A stretch of DNA of 64,000 nucleotides from Melitaea cinxia (taxonomy: Eukaryota; Arthropoda; Insecta; Lepidoptera; Nymphalidae), in contig NC_059406.1 of assembly GCF_905220565.1 (NCBI RefSeq), forward strand, positions 12,348,001 through 12,412,000, given 5' to 3'. The notes under the pieces are model-generated. The model saw only the letters and a list, made by a program, of their open reading frames with translations. It made no database searches and was not told the origin of the DNA. A program made the position numbers and the translations under genes. This document shows positions 11,101 through 20,722 of the stretch, in pieces (the stretch's first letter is position 1; every line of letters starts with the position of its first letter).

Positions 11101-14100
11101 CAGAGTGGTGGGACCACGGGTGTTGGACACCGACACGGTCAGTACGTGCCAGAATACCCACTAAAACCGAGCGGTACCCTCATCGTCGTAACGGGGCGCC
11201 ACGGGATTGCTAACAATTGTACCGTGACGTCCCGACTTTTGGCCTTCTGCTAGAGGCACGGGCACCGTACTCTGCTACCCTGGTGACGAGTGTAAGGGGT
11301 GGTGCCCTGCCCTCACTTTACTACGAAGGCTGAAGGAGTTCATATCGGAGTCTCCTTCCCCTAGTGGTCCCCTGCAGAGCGGGTCCTCCTTTAGAGCCGT
11401 GACCTCCTCGCAGGAGACCACGGCCGACCAGAACCTCTCGGCGACCCTACAGTATGTCACGGCTAAATAACACTGTTTTCGATTAAGTTTTCATTGAGGT
11501 AGGGGTACTGCAAGATATATCCTGCTAGCAGAACAACGGGGGAGGTACCTCGACCTTACAGAAGACACAGCTAAATAATACTCAATTCAAGCAGTATTGT
11601 GTTCCTGTGGTGTATAAGGTGACCAGAGCTCCTGGTTTGGGGCTAGAATCGGTAACGCGCATGCTTGTTTTTGATGTTGCGGGCGTCTACAGACTATGGT
11701 AATTCTTTACCATCAGGCTTACCTGAACCATACGCTTGTTTGTCAACCTAGTCGTCCAAAAAAATTAATTACTATTATTTATAGACGGAAATTAAATCAC
11801 AAGCATGAGGACTAAATATACGAACCGTTCACAATAGGGATATTTTTTATACTTGTATCACTTTTTGTAGTTCTCAGTTGTGTCGGTTCCCTGAAAACAA
11901 TAAAATTTTGTTACTTCAATGTATCCAATCGCTCCTATCGGTCTTAGCGTGATGATGTATGAGCCTATAGCCTTCGTCAATAAATGGGCTATCTAACACT
12001 GAAAGAATTTTTCAAATCGGACCAGTAGTTCCTGAGATTAGTACGTTCAATCAAACAAACTCTTCAGCTTTATAATATTAGTTTAGATTAAAGTCCTATC
12101 CCCATTTTGTATAAAATTAGCACAGTTTACTTTTCTGTCTCCTGTGCCCTATCCCCAGTGCACTGTCCCGACGTGACGTCATCGCACTGCACGGTGACGT
12201 CACGAGAGCTGCGCGTGCGCACGAACGACTCGCACATGTTCTTTATAATCTCTGCAAGTTCATTGCTCTGCAATATCGTATCCCCTGACGCTGTTTTGTA
12301 TCTGGAATTTACATACGAATTACGAATTAATTTATTTCAAGCTGGAGAAGAAGTGCTTATATAGGCGATTAATAAATATTAGTAAAATAATATAATATAA
12401 TAAAAAAAACAGCATTCAACAAGAAACATAAATATCAATACACCACGCTCAGTGATCTGCAGTCTATTCATTTTCTTAGACAGCACTTTTTCTTAAATTC
12501 GCTACTGCACTAAACCCACGTTCAGCGCTCAGCTCAGCTCAATTTTTTGCCAATAATAACTTGACAAATTTTTTCTTCTTTTATGAAACGAACGTAAGTC
12601 AAGAGTAGTCCATCGTTATTTGGTAATTAATCATAATTAAGTTGCATGGAAAATTTGGAAGTCTTTAAGTAATACAAGTAATGATAGTTCAACGTCTTTA
12701 GCCACTTCATTAATTCTTCTTTTCACTGTATTATTACTCAAAGGATTTTTTTTACGATTTCTGTTGGCGTCTAATGATGAACAGTTTTGATTACCGCTTT
12801 GACTGCCGGCATAATTAATTCCTCGCCAATTGATGCGGTTTTCTCGCTTTTGCGATTCATAATGAAATATCATATGAAGCTCGAAGACCATCATTTTCTT
12901 GTTTAAAGGACGATGCAAAAAAAGTTTGACATAGTTGGCAGTTTTAAGTATTTCTTCTTAAAGTCCTTGAAAATATGATAAATCTTTGTTTTTTTGTCAA
13001 AAACAAAAAAGAAATATATAATACCACGCATCAAATCCAGTAAATCAGTTGATCGACCCAGTAATCAGTAAACAAAGAGTTTGACAAATTGTTTTTTCAT
13101 AAAAATAGATATTATTTCAAAGTATTTTATAATATTAAATTTCTAATTAGTTATGTATAGCGCAACTACCCCCTTGACTATAAGCTATAACGCCCCCCAT
13201 TTAATTTTAGACCGGCTACCACCCCCCAAGAAAAGTCCCAGCGCCCACTAGGGGCGATAGCGCCCCCGTTGGTTACCTATGATAATATAATCTTTAGATA
13301 TTCACCTGGTGGTGTTCCCTGGAGCAATATTGGTGTAACCGTCACCTATATCTTGATTCAAATCAGTACAGCTGCCACTCTTTATTTCAATAGGTGTCTT
13401 CTCAATATCACCATTACTTCTCTCGCTTTCTAGTTGAGTAACGCTTCGAGCTGTCAATATAACTTGTTTCTGTAATAAAATATGACAGCATGTAACATTG
13501 TAAAGGTCATTTATTTATTTATTGATTTATAAATAATTTACTGGTACTTTTCGGTATACAATTTTAAGCAATTTTATATGCAGAATTATGCATTTATGAG
13601 CACTTTAAATTTATGTAATTAGTATGTAAGTACTAATTCTGCAATAAGTAAAAAATATATTATATCTAACTATTAGACAACTCTAGACAAATTTACAAGC
13701 ACTGGGTACATTATAGGAGTTTGTAATGTACCTACCTAATGTTAAACTGTAGCAATTTTGAAATTATTATTTGATTTGCTATAATTATTATTAATAAAGA
13801 TTTTTTTAATGTTTATAATTGTGTTTGCTCGCAAACGAAAAAAAAACCGACTTCAATTACATCGACGAGTAATACAACGTAGATCGACGAAAAAATAGTC
13901 AAGTTACTGCGCGTTATCAAAGATTACTCAAAAAGTAGTTATCAAATCTCGATAAAATTTATATGTGACCACATGATAAACATCAGCTTTCGATTAAATT
14001 AAAAATTATCAAAATCGGTATACCCAGTAAAAAGTTATTGCGGATTTTCGAGAGTTTCCCTCGATTTCTCTGGGATCCCATCATCAGATCCTGGTTTCCT

Positions 14101-17100
14101 TATCATGGTACCAAACTAGGGATATCCTCTTTCCAACAAAAAAAGAATTATCAAAATCGGTACATCTAGTAGAAAGTTACACGGTATAATACAACGTAGA
14201 TCGACGAAAAAAGCGTCAAGTAAAAACGCATTATTAGATATAACTCGAAAAGTAGTTATTGGATTTCAAATAAATTTAAATGGGACCAATTGGCACACAC
14301 CACCTCTCTATTAAGACAAAATTTGTCAAAATCGGTCTACCCGGTCAAAAGTTCTGATGTAACATACATAAAAAAAAAAAAAAAAAAAAAATACAGTCGA
14401 ATTGAGAACCTCCTCCTTTTTTGGAAGTCGGTTAATAAAGTGAGTTATAGCGAAAAATTATTTTCATTTCACTGCAGAATTAAGTATTTATGGGCGCTTT
14501 CAACTAATCATATAAACAATTATTGCAATGAAGTGCTAATTCTGGAATTTTAATTATATATGTAGTTTTACCTGTACATTTTTCTTTTCTCCGAGGTATC
14601 TCAAACTTAATTCTACATCCATATAAGGCTTCCTCCTGTCTTTAGTTTCCACGCCGTCACATCTTATCATAAAACATCTTTCATATATTGTGAGGGAATT
14701 GTCGTTATTGCAAAAATTATTTAGAAATTCTTCGATGTTATCTGTTGGTATTAGTTTTCGAAGATCTAAGCTGCATATGCCTGGAAATATTAAATTATTT
14801 ATGGATCAACTGTTTAAGACTGGTTAGTAAGTTTTGGATTCATTATAGGAGTCAAAATCTAAATTTTCTAGTACATTGCATACATAATTACTTTTCGTTT
14901 TTCACTGGGAACTTAATTTCTTAATACAGTACTGAATACACAATTCATTTTTCAAGCACTCGTGTCACTTATGGCGATTCATGATAACAAATAACGTTTA
15001 AAAACACCAAGTAATAAAATACTATTTATATATATATTCTTTATTGCACTTTAAAAAAAAATCACAATTACAGGTCATTTTTGCAAAAAATGTTGGCAAG
15101 GGCGAACTTATCTCTATAAGAGATCTCTACCAGTCTACCCATGGTGGTGAGAGAAGATGTTATCGCGGGACTCATAAGTGCATTTGTGATAAAGTGAAAA
15201 AAAAAAACTGAACAAAAAGTTAAAAATATTTACTTCAAAAGATAATTTAATTTAATTACTTCAAAAAACTTAATTCAGACACCTAACTGAGGTAGGGCAC
15301 AGCAGGAATTTTTTCCTGCTCAAAATATGGAGCAGTCCGACTGGGGTAATATCCTCGACTTTACAACACACTAGCTACACACAGCTACACACAGCCACAG
15401 ACAGCTAGGAGCCGGCAGTGCTCAGTGCTCAGTGCTCAGCGCTCAGTGCTCAGTGCTCAGTGCTCAGCGCTCAGCGCTCAGTGCTCAGTGCTCAGCGCTC
15501 AGCGCTCTGTGCTCAGTGCTCAGTGCTCAGCGCTCAGTGCTAAGCGCTCAGTGCTAAGCGCTCAGTGCTCAGTGCTCACCGACGTCCCCCTGGGCCCGCA
15601 GCGTGGCGACGAGCAGCGGGCAGCGCGCGAAGTACTGCGCCAGCGCGCGCAGACAGCTGCGCACTCGTAACGACGAGCGCTGGTTCAGTGCCGCGCGGGA
15701 CCCGTGCACCGCTGCCCTGCAAGCGACTTGTGCGTTACTGTCTAACACACGGTAGCTGGGTTCATCGCATGGCATCTACGTGGCTTATATCAGTTTTATT
15801 GCAAATGAAATAATGTAAGACATGACGATATGTATTTGAGCACTGGTCAGTTCGTTACGTCTGTTGCGCAAAGAGGGTCCAGGGGTTGACTTTCCCTCAG
15901 CGTACAAGCTGCGCTGCTGGATGAGACGGCCAAGCTGCTTGAGAACAGCGCACAGGCAAGCGAACCGTCGGGGCGTCACGGTAGCATGTAAAAGCGATCC
16001 CGTCGCGCTCCGCAATAACGATGAGGGCACCGCTGGGATTTTGTGGGTATTTTTTCGTTCTGTCCGTGCCGAAATCCCCGAACTTGATCAATATATCTAA
16101 GATTTTATTTTTGTGTTACCCACATTAGGAATTCTAAACATTTTGAATATCATATCAAAAATTGACCGCTCCAGCGGGGTTCGAACCCGCGTCTCCGACG
16201 TACCGTGTCGGCGCTCTAGCCAATTAAGCTATGGAACGATACACCCGCTCGAGCGAAATTTTCGATATGATACTTTTTAATTTCGGTTTAAGCGAACCGT
16301 GGCGCCGTCTATAGTGAGCTCTTTACAGAAACCCGTAACTATTCAAAGTTTCATATTACAATGAAAATCTTTGACAGGAGACGACACCGTGCTATTTTTA
16401 ATAACTAAGATTTTATTTTTGTGTTACCCACATTAGGAATTCTAAACATTTTGAATATCATATCAAAAATTGACCGCTCCAGCGGGGTTCGAACCCGCGT
16501 CTCCGACGTACCGTGTCGGCGCTCTAGCCAATTAAGCTATGGAACGATACACCCGCTCGAGCGAATTTTTGATATGATATTCAAAATGTTTAGAATTCCT
16601 AATGTGGGTAACACAAAAATAAAATCTTAGATATTAAAAATAGCACGGTGTCGTCTCCTGTCAAAGATTTTCATTGTAATATGAAACTTTGAATAGTTAC
16701 GGGTTTCTGTAAAGAGCTCACTATAGACGGCGCCACGGTTCGCTTAAACCGAAATTAAAAAGTATCATATCGAAAATTTCGCTCGAGCGGGTGTATCGTT
16801 CCATAGCTTAATTGGCTAGAGCGCCGACACGGTACGTCGGAGACGCGGGTTCGAACCCCGCTGGAGCGGTCAATTTTTGATATGATATTCAAAATGTTTT
16901 GATCAATATAGTTGGTGAAATAATAAAAAAATATAGATATTTTTCCATTAGTTCTTTCAAAAATATTAGTTGTGTAAATAGCTGTACAAAATTAAGTAAT
17001 TTTTTTTTAAATTAACTGTGTGTTTACGGCAGTAACGAATATAGCCGACCCCTTCCTTCCCGTGGGTGTCCTCCTTGCACCACCTTGGAAACCACCACCA

Positions 17101-19356
17101 AAGCAACCACCTTGGAACTCATAAAGTCGACCGATGGCGTGATAACCATCCAACTGCTGTCTTTAGTGCGACAAAACCAGCCCTGCAGTCACCAACCTGC
17201 CTGCCCAGCGTGGCGACTATGGGCAAAACACATGAGTTCGCACCATAGTGTTTATCGCGAACTTGGGGAGGCCTTTGTCCAACAGTGGACTGCGATAGGC
17301 TGAAGTGAATTTAGCTAAATGAATAAGCAAATAAATTATATTTTCTTAATATTACCTGTCAGTTGTTATCGTATGTGTAAAAACTGTATATGTTACATAA
17401 CAGTTTAAATCTTCCTTAATCATATCAGTAGGTAACAACTGCAAAAAATATACAAAAATGTTAGCATTTCAAACAAACTCTAACATAATTATGCTAACAT
17501 GTACCTTGGCAGTTAGCGAGATATTCGCATTACAGTTTGATGTACAAAAATAAATTATTAAAATTAATTTATAATTTTGTTCACAGTTAATTGGTATGTT
17601 TTTATTTACTTGTTAATTTGGTAATAATAAGCGTCACATGAAATATTTAATCATCAAGGACACGCTTTGAGTTTCTTGCCTTTAAAAACATATAATTCTA
17701 TATATTTGTACTTACTAAGTCAATATTCTCCACAGTCCCTATCAATAGCTCTAGTATAAATAAATGGTTATCACTCCCTATTTGTATCAGGCCTTCATCA
17801 CATATGAGAGTAGGTCTCAGGTCAGGTGATGACACGGTTTTCTTACTTTCAGCAATGTATTCATCTGAAATATTAACAACTTTAGTAATTTCAGATAACT
17901 TGCATGTCACATGATACTATACGTAAGAAACACACATAAAAAGTAATTTATAAGAAAATATTTGCTTTTTAAAATTATCTATCTAATTAAAAAGTCTTAC
18001 TCAGAGTTAGCAGCATAGTATGGCTTTCAGGTTTTGGGATATTTTTCTTAGTTTGAGCCGAAGGGAAGGCAACTTCATTACTGTGGAACATACGCAGTTC
18101 ATTTCTCTGAAAAATGTTTAGATACAAGTATATTAATGTTAAATTAATATTAATTTAGGTGTATGTGTGTATATATTTGTATAATTTAATTAATAAAGTA
18201 CCAGTAATTTAATGTAATCAATAATAATTAATTTCTATTCATATTTGTTTGAATAATTTCTAAATATTGATTGAAGTTCGAAATATTTAAATTCAAAACA
18301 ATACTAATATACAAATCATAAGCCAACACATTAGTACAAGCATATTGTAAGGGCTTATAGGTAAATAAAAATTTAGTTATGATTATCAATTTAACCAAAT
18401 GTTTATACTAACAGGTGTTGGTGTGCTTATTCTGTCTTCTACGGAGAGGCTCAACAGAAGCTGCGGATGACAACATTTACCTTCCGACTTCACACCTAGC
18501 AACTTGTGCCATGAATGTTTTAACTGAAATTAAAAAATATATAATACATGAATTACCAATAAGTTGAAAATACAAAGATTAACTGATATATCTTTATATG
18601 AAGCTGGACTAGTAATAATTTACTTTTAAAGATATAGAATAGGACAAAATTTTCTACAAAATTGAAACCTTATAATCTATAAATACTATGAGTACCTATT
18701 TAATAACTATTTAAGAGAAATAGTCAAATAAAAAAAAACTATTAGTATATTTTGGCAATTTACAAACTAATACCTTATTTATAAAAGAAAATTTAGTCAC
18801 TAAAAGCTCTTTTATGATAATAATTGTATTTTTCTACTCACATCAACAATTTTATTGCTTGGACAGGGTTGGGCTCCAAGTAGACTTAATAATAAGTAGC
18901 CTACTTTATCTTTTCTGCCTTGCGTTGCAGTTGTGTATACCTCAATTTTAACCGGTACATTTTGAACTCGCAAACTATAATAAAAATTGTGTCCCTATTG
19001 AAACAATTATCAACTTTTTTTTCTTTTACACACACACAGCTAACTTTTTTTGTGCTAGTTTAAATTTATTTTTATAGATAAAAGTTTACCTCCTAAATCT
19101 CCTTTTATCTGCTTCCCAAACAAGTTCTGCGTCAAAAACCGGCGCATGAGCTGGCAATACGGGATCTGTTTCTAACATGTAACCATTTAGAGAACCACTT
19201 ACTATAAATGGGCACTTAAGAAATCCAAACCCAAGTCCTGAAAAAGTTTTTTAATATTACACACATTTTTTTACCGATAACTATGTCGAACAATGGATAT
19301 TTGCCTTCTTTGACGTTAAGGACTATTTGAATTGTAGGTCCGCGTAACTCATCCAT
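7885..19356 (-). CDS. Cep120: centrosomal protein Cep120 (17-exon gene)
   Basis: Cep120 is a centriolar protein that promotes centriole elongation. Joining exons 19275-19356, 19090-19237, 18842-18974, 18413-18523, 18001-18106, 17716-17864, 17356-17438, 15580-15755, 14572-14780, 13306-13469, 12131-12301, 11862-11890, 10823-10932, 10029-10211, 9090-9266, 8716-8802 and 7885-8154 gives an open frame of about 795 codons with GT-AG junctions and matching phase throughout. From memory of human CEP120 (about 986 residues), exons 1-4 match the first C2 domain (ETDPVLPAH...AELVWEADKRR), exons 6-9 match DUF3668, and exons 13-17 match the coiled coil, including KEQWGRAVREL. The human segment holding a further C2 domain before the coiled coil has no counterpart. 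The start is the ATG at 19356-19354. Not tested against transcripts; exon 8's start is the least certain boundary. Confidence 0.85.
8716..8802 (-). CDS. Cep120: Cep120 exon 16
   Basis: 87 bases, acceptor TTTTTAG, donor GTAAGT, phase 0 both ends. Encodes NNMKNFEKNAENKYSGLTK; the AENKY block matches human DAENKYKILEKEF. Confidence 0.8.
8952..9053 (+). mobile_element. SINE-B 3' fragment in Cep120 intron 15
   Basis: Only the last 100 bases of SINE-B remain (TGTTGCAGGCGTCTACAG through CGCTTGTTTGCCGACCTAGT). Antisense to Cep120. Confidence 0.7.
9090..9266 (-). CDS. Cep120: Cep120 exon 15
   Basis: 177 bases, acceptor TTCTCAG, donor GTAAGG, phase 0 both ends. Encodes 59 residues of heptad-rich coiled coil (LLDAKKALESHYTSKYQEL...). 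Confidence 0.8.
9637..9950 (+). mobile_element. R-family repeat in Cep120 intron 14
   Basis: Near-complete copy with TAAGAGGCGACTAAGGG, GACGGGCAGCAGCGTCTTCG and the RTE-like tail, which has a small deletion near GGCAAAGCAGTGGACTG. Confidence 0.8.
10029..10211 (-). CDS. Cep120: Cep120 exon 14
   Basis: 183 bases, acceptor TTTTCAG, donor GTGTCT, phase 0 both ends. Encodes LKRKEEYHLELLANEWSKR, matching LKQKELAHMQALAEEWKKR of human CEP120. Confidence 0.85.
10823..10932 (-). CDS. Cep120: Cep120 exon 13
   Basis: 110 bases, acceptor TTCATAG, donor GTACTT, ends in phase 0. Encodes IIKKYVEELEDWKERQQELF, the start of the coiled coil (human ALELEMWKEMQEDIF). Confidence 0.8.
11029..11462 (-). mobile_element. 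R1-clade LINE 3' end in Cep120 intron 12
   Basis: On the minus strand a short coding remnant (RVAERFWSAVVSCEEV near the upstream end) is followed by a GC-rich 3' UTR and a poly-A (poly-T at 11029-11037 on the plus strand). The protein block is like SEENWSAVSSFCSAVMLRKE in the related element at 26582-27362. Confidence 0.7.
11490..11760 (+). mobile_element. SINE-B copy in Cep120 intron 12
   Basis: Diverged full-length SINE-B beginning TGAGGTAGGGGTACTGCA and ending CTTGTTTGTCAACCTAGTCG. Confidence 0.75.
11862..11890 (-). CDS. Cep120: Cep120 exon 12 (29-base microexon)
   Basis: A 29-base exon between TTTTCAG and GTGATA is needed to shift phase 2 (exon 11) to phase 1 (exon 13). It encodes EPTQLRTTK. 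Being so short it is less certain than its neighbours. Confidence 0.5.
12131..12301 (-). CDS. Cep120: Cep120 exon 11
   Basis: 171 bases, acceptor TTCCAG, donor GTAAAC, keeps phase 2. Encodes ASGDTILQSNELAEIIKNMC and a polar tail. No clear counterpart in the human protein. Confidence 0.65.
12440..13285 (-). mobile_element. hAT-type transposon relic in Cep120 intron 10
   Basis: Minus-strand coding remnants include VKRRINEVAKDVELSLLVLL (about 12740-12670) and a C-terminal AERGFSAVANLRKSAV block (about 12540-12485) that continues as KKMNRLQITERG in another frame. This resembles SCAND3/ZBED5-like hAT transposases. The upstream end carries GGGGGCGCTATCGCCCC (about 13268-13250). Frameshifted and dead; ends approximate. 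Confidence 0.6.
13306..13469 (-). CDS. Cep120: Cep120 exon 10
   Basis: 164 bases, acceptor TTACAG, donor GTGAAT, ends in phase 2. Encodes a polar, probably disordered linker (KQVILTARSVTQLESERS...). Confidence 0.65.
13818..14434 (+). mobile_element. N1 element (short inverted-repeat ends) in Cep120 intron 9
   Basis: Begins AATTGTGTTTGCTCGCAAAC and AACCGACTTC (13845-13854) and ends GAAGTCGGTT (14424-14433). Inside are two diverged units, each opening near GTCAAGT (13899 and 14215) and containing ATTATCAAAATCGGT. Other copies at 19525, 33563 (minus) and 50303. Non-coding. Confidence 0.8.
14572..14780 (-). CDS. Cep120: Cep120 exon 9
   Basis: 209 bases, acceptor TTTCCAG, donor GTAAAA, ends in phase 0. 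Encodes GICSLDLRKLIPTDN through YMDVELSLRYL, the end of the DUF3668 C2-like fold. Confidence 0.8.
15040..15165 (-). mobile_element. LINE 3'-end fragment in Cep120 intron 8
   Basis: Minus strand ends in a CAATAAAGAATAT polyadenylation-like signal preceded by GAGATCTCTTATAGAGATAAG, a pattern shared with the LINE tails at 21806 and 54145. Confidence 0.5.
15284..15375 (+). mobile_element. SINE-B 5' fragment
   Basis: Only the head remains (CTGAGGTAGGGCACAGCAGG to CCTCGACTTTACA), followed by short CTACACACAG repeats and then the heptamer minisatellite. Confidence 0.75.
15419..15575. repeat. GCTCAGY heptamer minisatellite
   Basis: About 22 units of the 7-mer GCTCAGT/GCTCAGC with a few variants (GCTAAGC, GCTCTGT). 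It abuts the 5' splice donor of Cep120 exon 8 (GT at 15579-15578). Confidence 0.95.
15580..15755 (-). CDS. Cep120: Cep120 exon 8
   Basis: 176 bases, GC-rich. The acceptor CCCAG at 15756-15757 was chosen because it is the one keeping phase 2; other nearby AGs run into stops. Encodes SYRVLDSNAQVACRAAV... and SSLRVRSCLRALAQYFA, matching ASVRIRSSVEILRVYLA of DUF3668. The donor GTGAGC is immediately followed by a GCTCAGY heptamer array. Confidence 0.7.
15775..16083 (+). mobile_element. R1-clade LINE 3'-UTR-like fragment in Cep120 intron 7
   Basis: Contains AACGATGAGGGCACCGCTGG and GTGGGTATTTTTTCG, similar to the GATGAGGGTACCGCTCGG / AGTGGGTATTCTGG block of the LINE at 11029-11462 but on the other strand. 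Open frames here are short and unrecognised. Confidence 0.4.
16166..16238 (-). other. tRNA-like cloverleaf 1 (anticodon GGT)
   Basis: 73 bases fold as a tRNA: acceptor CGTTCCA/TGGAGCG (one G-U pair), D stem GCTT/GAGC, anticodon stem CCGAC/GTCGG, loop ACGGTAC, T stem GCGGG/CCCGC with TTCGAAC. Base 33 is C, not the near-invariant U, and the core is repeated as a mobile unit, so it is a tRNA-derived module rather than a proven tRNA gene. Confidence 0.75.
16474..16546 (-). other. tRNA-like cloverleaf 2
   Basis: Identical to cloverleaf 1, 308 bases further right, between the two inner arms of the foldback. Confidence 0.75.
16797..16869 (+). other. tRNA-like cloverleaf 3
   Basis: Same 73-base sequence on the opposite strand, in the right arm of the foldback. 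Ends in a G discriminator followed by TCAATTTTTG, so no CCA is encoded and a T-run follows. Confidence 0.75.
17012..17315 (+). mobile_element. R-family repeat in Cep120 intron 7
   Basis: Copy with an internal deletion after CCCGTGGGTGTC and a good RTE-like tail; the last codons read LGEAFVQQWTAIG then stop. Confidence 0.8.
17356..17438 (-). CDS. Cep120: Cep120 exon 7
   Basis: 83 bases, acceptor TTTGCAG, donor GTAATA, ends in phase 2. Encodes LLPTDMIKEDLNCYVTYTVF, within DUF3668 (human LIPCTMKL...FFFYYSLLG). Confidence 0.8.
17716..17864 (-). CDS. Cep120: Cep120 exon 6
   Basis: 149 bases, acceptor TTTCAG, donor GTAAGT, ends in phase 0. Encodes DEGLIQIGSDNHLFILEL, the start of DUF3668 (human NEEGGYHQIG...FIMSVTIA). 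Confidence 0.85.
18001..18106 (-). CDS. Cep120: Cep120 exon 5
   Basis: 106 bases, acceptor TTTCAG, donor GTAAGA, ends in phase 1. Encodes a polar linker (RNELRMFHSNEVAFPS...) between the first C2 domain and DUF3668. Confidence 0.7.
18413..18523 (-). CDS. Cep120: Cep120 exon 4
   Basis: 111 bases (37 codons), acceptor TTTCAG, donor GTTAGT. Encodes SWHKLLGVKSEG and PQLLLSLSVED, matching the end of the first C2 domain (KWYQLL ... QISIALE). Confidence 0.85.
18842..18974 (-). CDS. Cep120: Cep120 exon 3
   Basis: 133 bases, acceptor TTATAG, donor GTGAGT, ends in phase 0. Encodes RVQNVPVKIEVYTT and KVGYLLLSLLGAQ, matching RTPIKLQCFAL and TIGYIVLDLRTAQ of the human protein. Confidence 0.85.
19090..19237 (-). 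CDS. Cep120: Cep120 exon 2
   Basis: 148 bases after a TTTTTCAG acceptor, donor GTAAAC, ends in phase 2. Encodes GLGFGFLKCPFIVSG through FDAELVWEADKRR, matching the C2 segment with the ATDPV and ATELAWEIDRK blocks of human CEP120. Confidence 0.85.
19275..19356 (-). CDS. Cep120: Cep120 exon 1
   Basis: 82 coding bases from the ATG (MDELRGPTIQIVLNVKEGK...), donor GTAAAA, ends in phase 1. This is strand 1 of the N-terminal C2 domain. Confidence 0.8.
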
Positions 19357-19524
19357 CAATATTCAATTACAAATATGTGAAAAAGACTTTAAATACAATT
19401 TTTGTAAAACGTACACAATTCCAAATTCAAAACAAAATCAAAGAACAAAATTCGTAGACAAGTAGAGCGGATTGACGGTGGCAGAATAGTGTTGTCAACC
19501 TCGCCTACAAGCATAAACATAATT

Positions 19525-20092
19525 GTGTTTGCTCGCAAACGAAAAAAAAACCGACTTCAATTACATCGACGAGTAATACAACGTAGATCAACGAAAAAAT
19601 AGTCAAGTAACTACGCGTTATCAAAGATTACTCAAAAAGTAGTTATCAGATCTCAATAAAATTTATATGTGACCACATGACAAACACCAGCTTTCGATTA
19701 AATTAAAAATTATTAAAATCGGTACACCCAGTAAAAAGTTATTGCGGATTTTCAAGAAGTTCCCTCGATTTCTCTGGGATCCCATTATCAGATCCTGGTT
19801 TCCTTATTATGATACTAAGCTTGGAATATCTCCTTTCCAACAAAAAAAGAATTATCAAAATCGGTGCATCCAGTAGAAAGTTATGCGGTATAATACAACG
19901 TAGGTCGACGAAAAAAACGTCAAGTAAAAACGCATTATTAGATATAACTCGAAAAGTAGTTGTTAGATCTCAAATAAATTTAAATTGTCGAAATCGGTCC
20001 ACACGGTCAAAAGTTCTGATGTAATATATATAAAAAAAATACAGTCGAATTGAGAACCTCCTCCTTTTTTGGAAGTCGTCAATAATAAACAC
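19525..20092 (+). mobile_element. N1 element, intergenic
   Basis: Begins AATTGTGTTTGCTCGCAAAC, ends GAAGTCG. Closely parallels the 13818 copy with a short deletion near 19985. It lies about 170 bp upstream of the Cep120 start codon. Confidence 0.8.
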
Positions 20093-20439
20093 TAAGTATG
20101 GACTATGGGTAGAAAATCTTATATTTAATATTGTATCCCTAAATCTCTACATTTACTAGTAGTTTATTTTCATTATTTACCAATGATTGCAATATTATTT
20201 AATTTATTATCAAAATTTTGATTTGTGAAGACCGATAATATACCCTCCATAAACCTCTGATAGACCGGACTCCACCGAGCGCAATCTCCCGTAGTCTCTC
20301 GTAGTACCGCGGGGCTGAATTCAACCCCAGCACTCAGTCTACACCACATGGCGCTGACCTCGTACTCCCGCGTAATATGATTCGATAAGCGCGCGTTACT
20401 TGGAAGTAGTTTTTTGCTCATAACTCACAAGTTTAAGGT

Positions 20440-20722
20440 TAACTGAGGTAGGGCACAGCAGGAATTTCCTGCTCAAAATATGGAGCAGCCCGACTGGGGT
20501 AGTACCTCGACCTATAGAAGATCACAGCAAAATAATACTGTTTTCAAGCAGTATTGTGTTCCTGTTGGTGAGTAAGGTGACCAGAGCTCCTGGGGGGATT
20601 GGGGATCGGGTCGGCAACGCACTTGCGATGCTTCTGGTGTTGCAGGTGTCTATAAGGTACGGTAATCGCTTCTACCATCAGGTGAGCCGTACGCTTGTTT
20701 GCCGACCTAGTGACATAAAAAA
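20440..20722 (+). mobile_element. SINE-B, full-length
   Basis: Head CTGAGGTAGGGCACAGCAGG to end CGCTTGTTTGCCGACCTAGT followed by an A-run; one of the best preserved copies. Confidence 0.85.

Larger units (their letters stand above)
16096..16898. mobile_element. foldback element with three tRNA-Thr-like cores
   Basis: Two arms of about 300 bases (from 16096, and 16625-16898) are near-perfect inverted copies, and the centre (16407-16630) is itself an inverted repeat. Each part carries a tRNA-like core. The whole is flanked by the 12-bp direct repeat TTGATCAATATA (16084-16095 and 16899-16910), which looks like a target duplication. A lone unit sits at 2268-2530. Confidence 0.8.

Noticed and set aside
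15425..15670. 81-codon frame over the minisatellite
   Set aside because: Its first half is translated heptamer repeat and its second half is antisense to Cep120 exon 8.
16166..16869. three functional tRNA-Thr genes
   Set aside because: The cloverleaf is good but base 33 is C, the anticodon GGT is unusual for animals, and the cores are parts of a mobile foldback.
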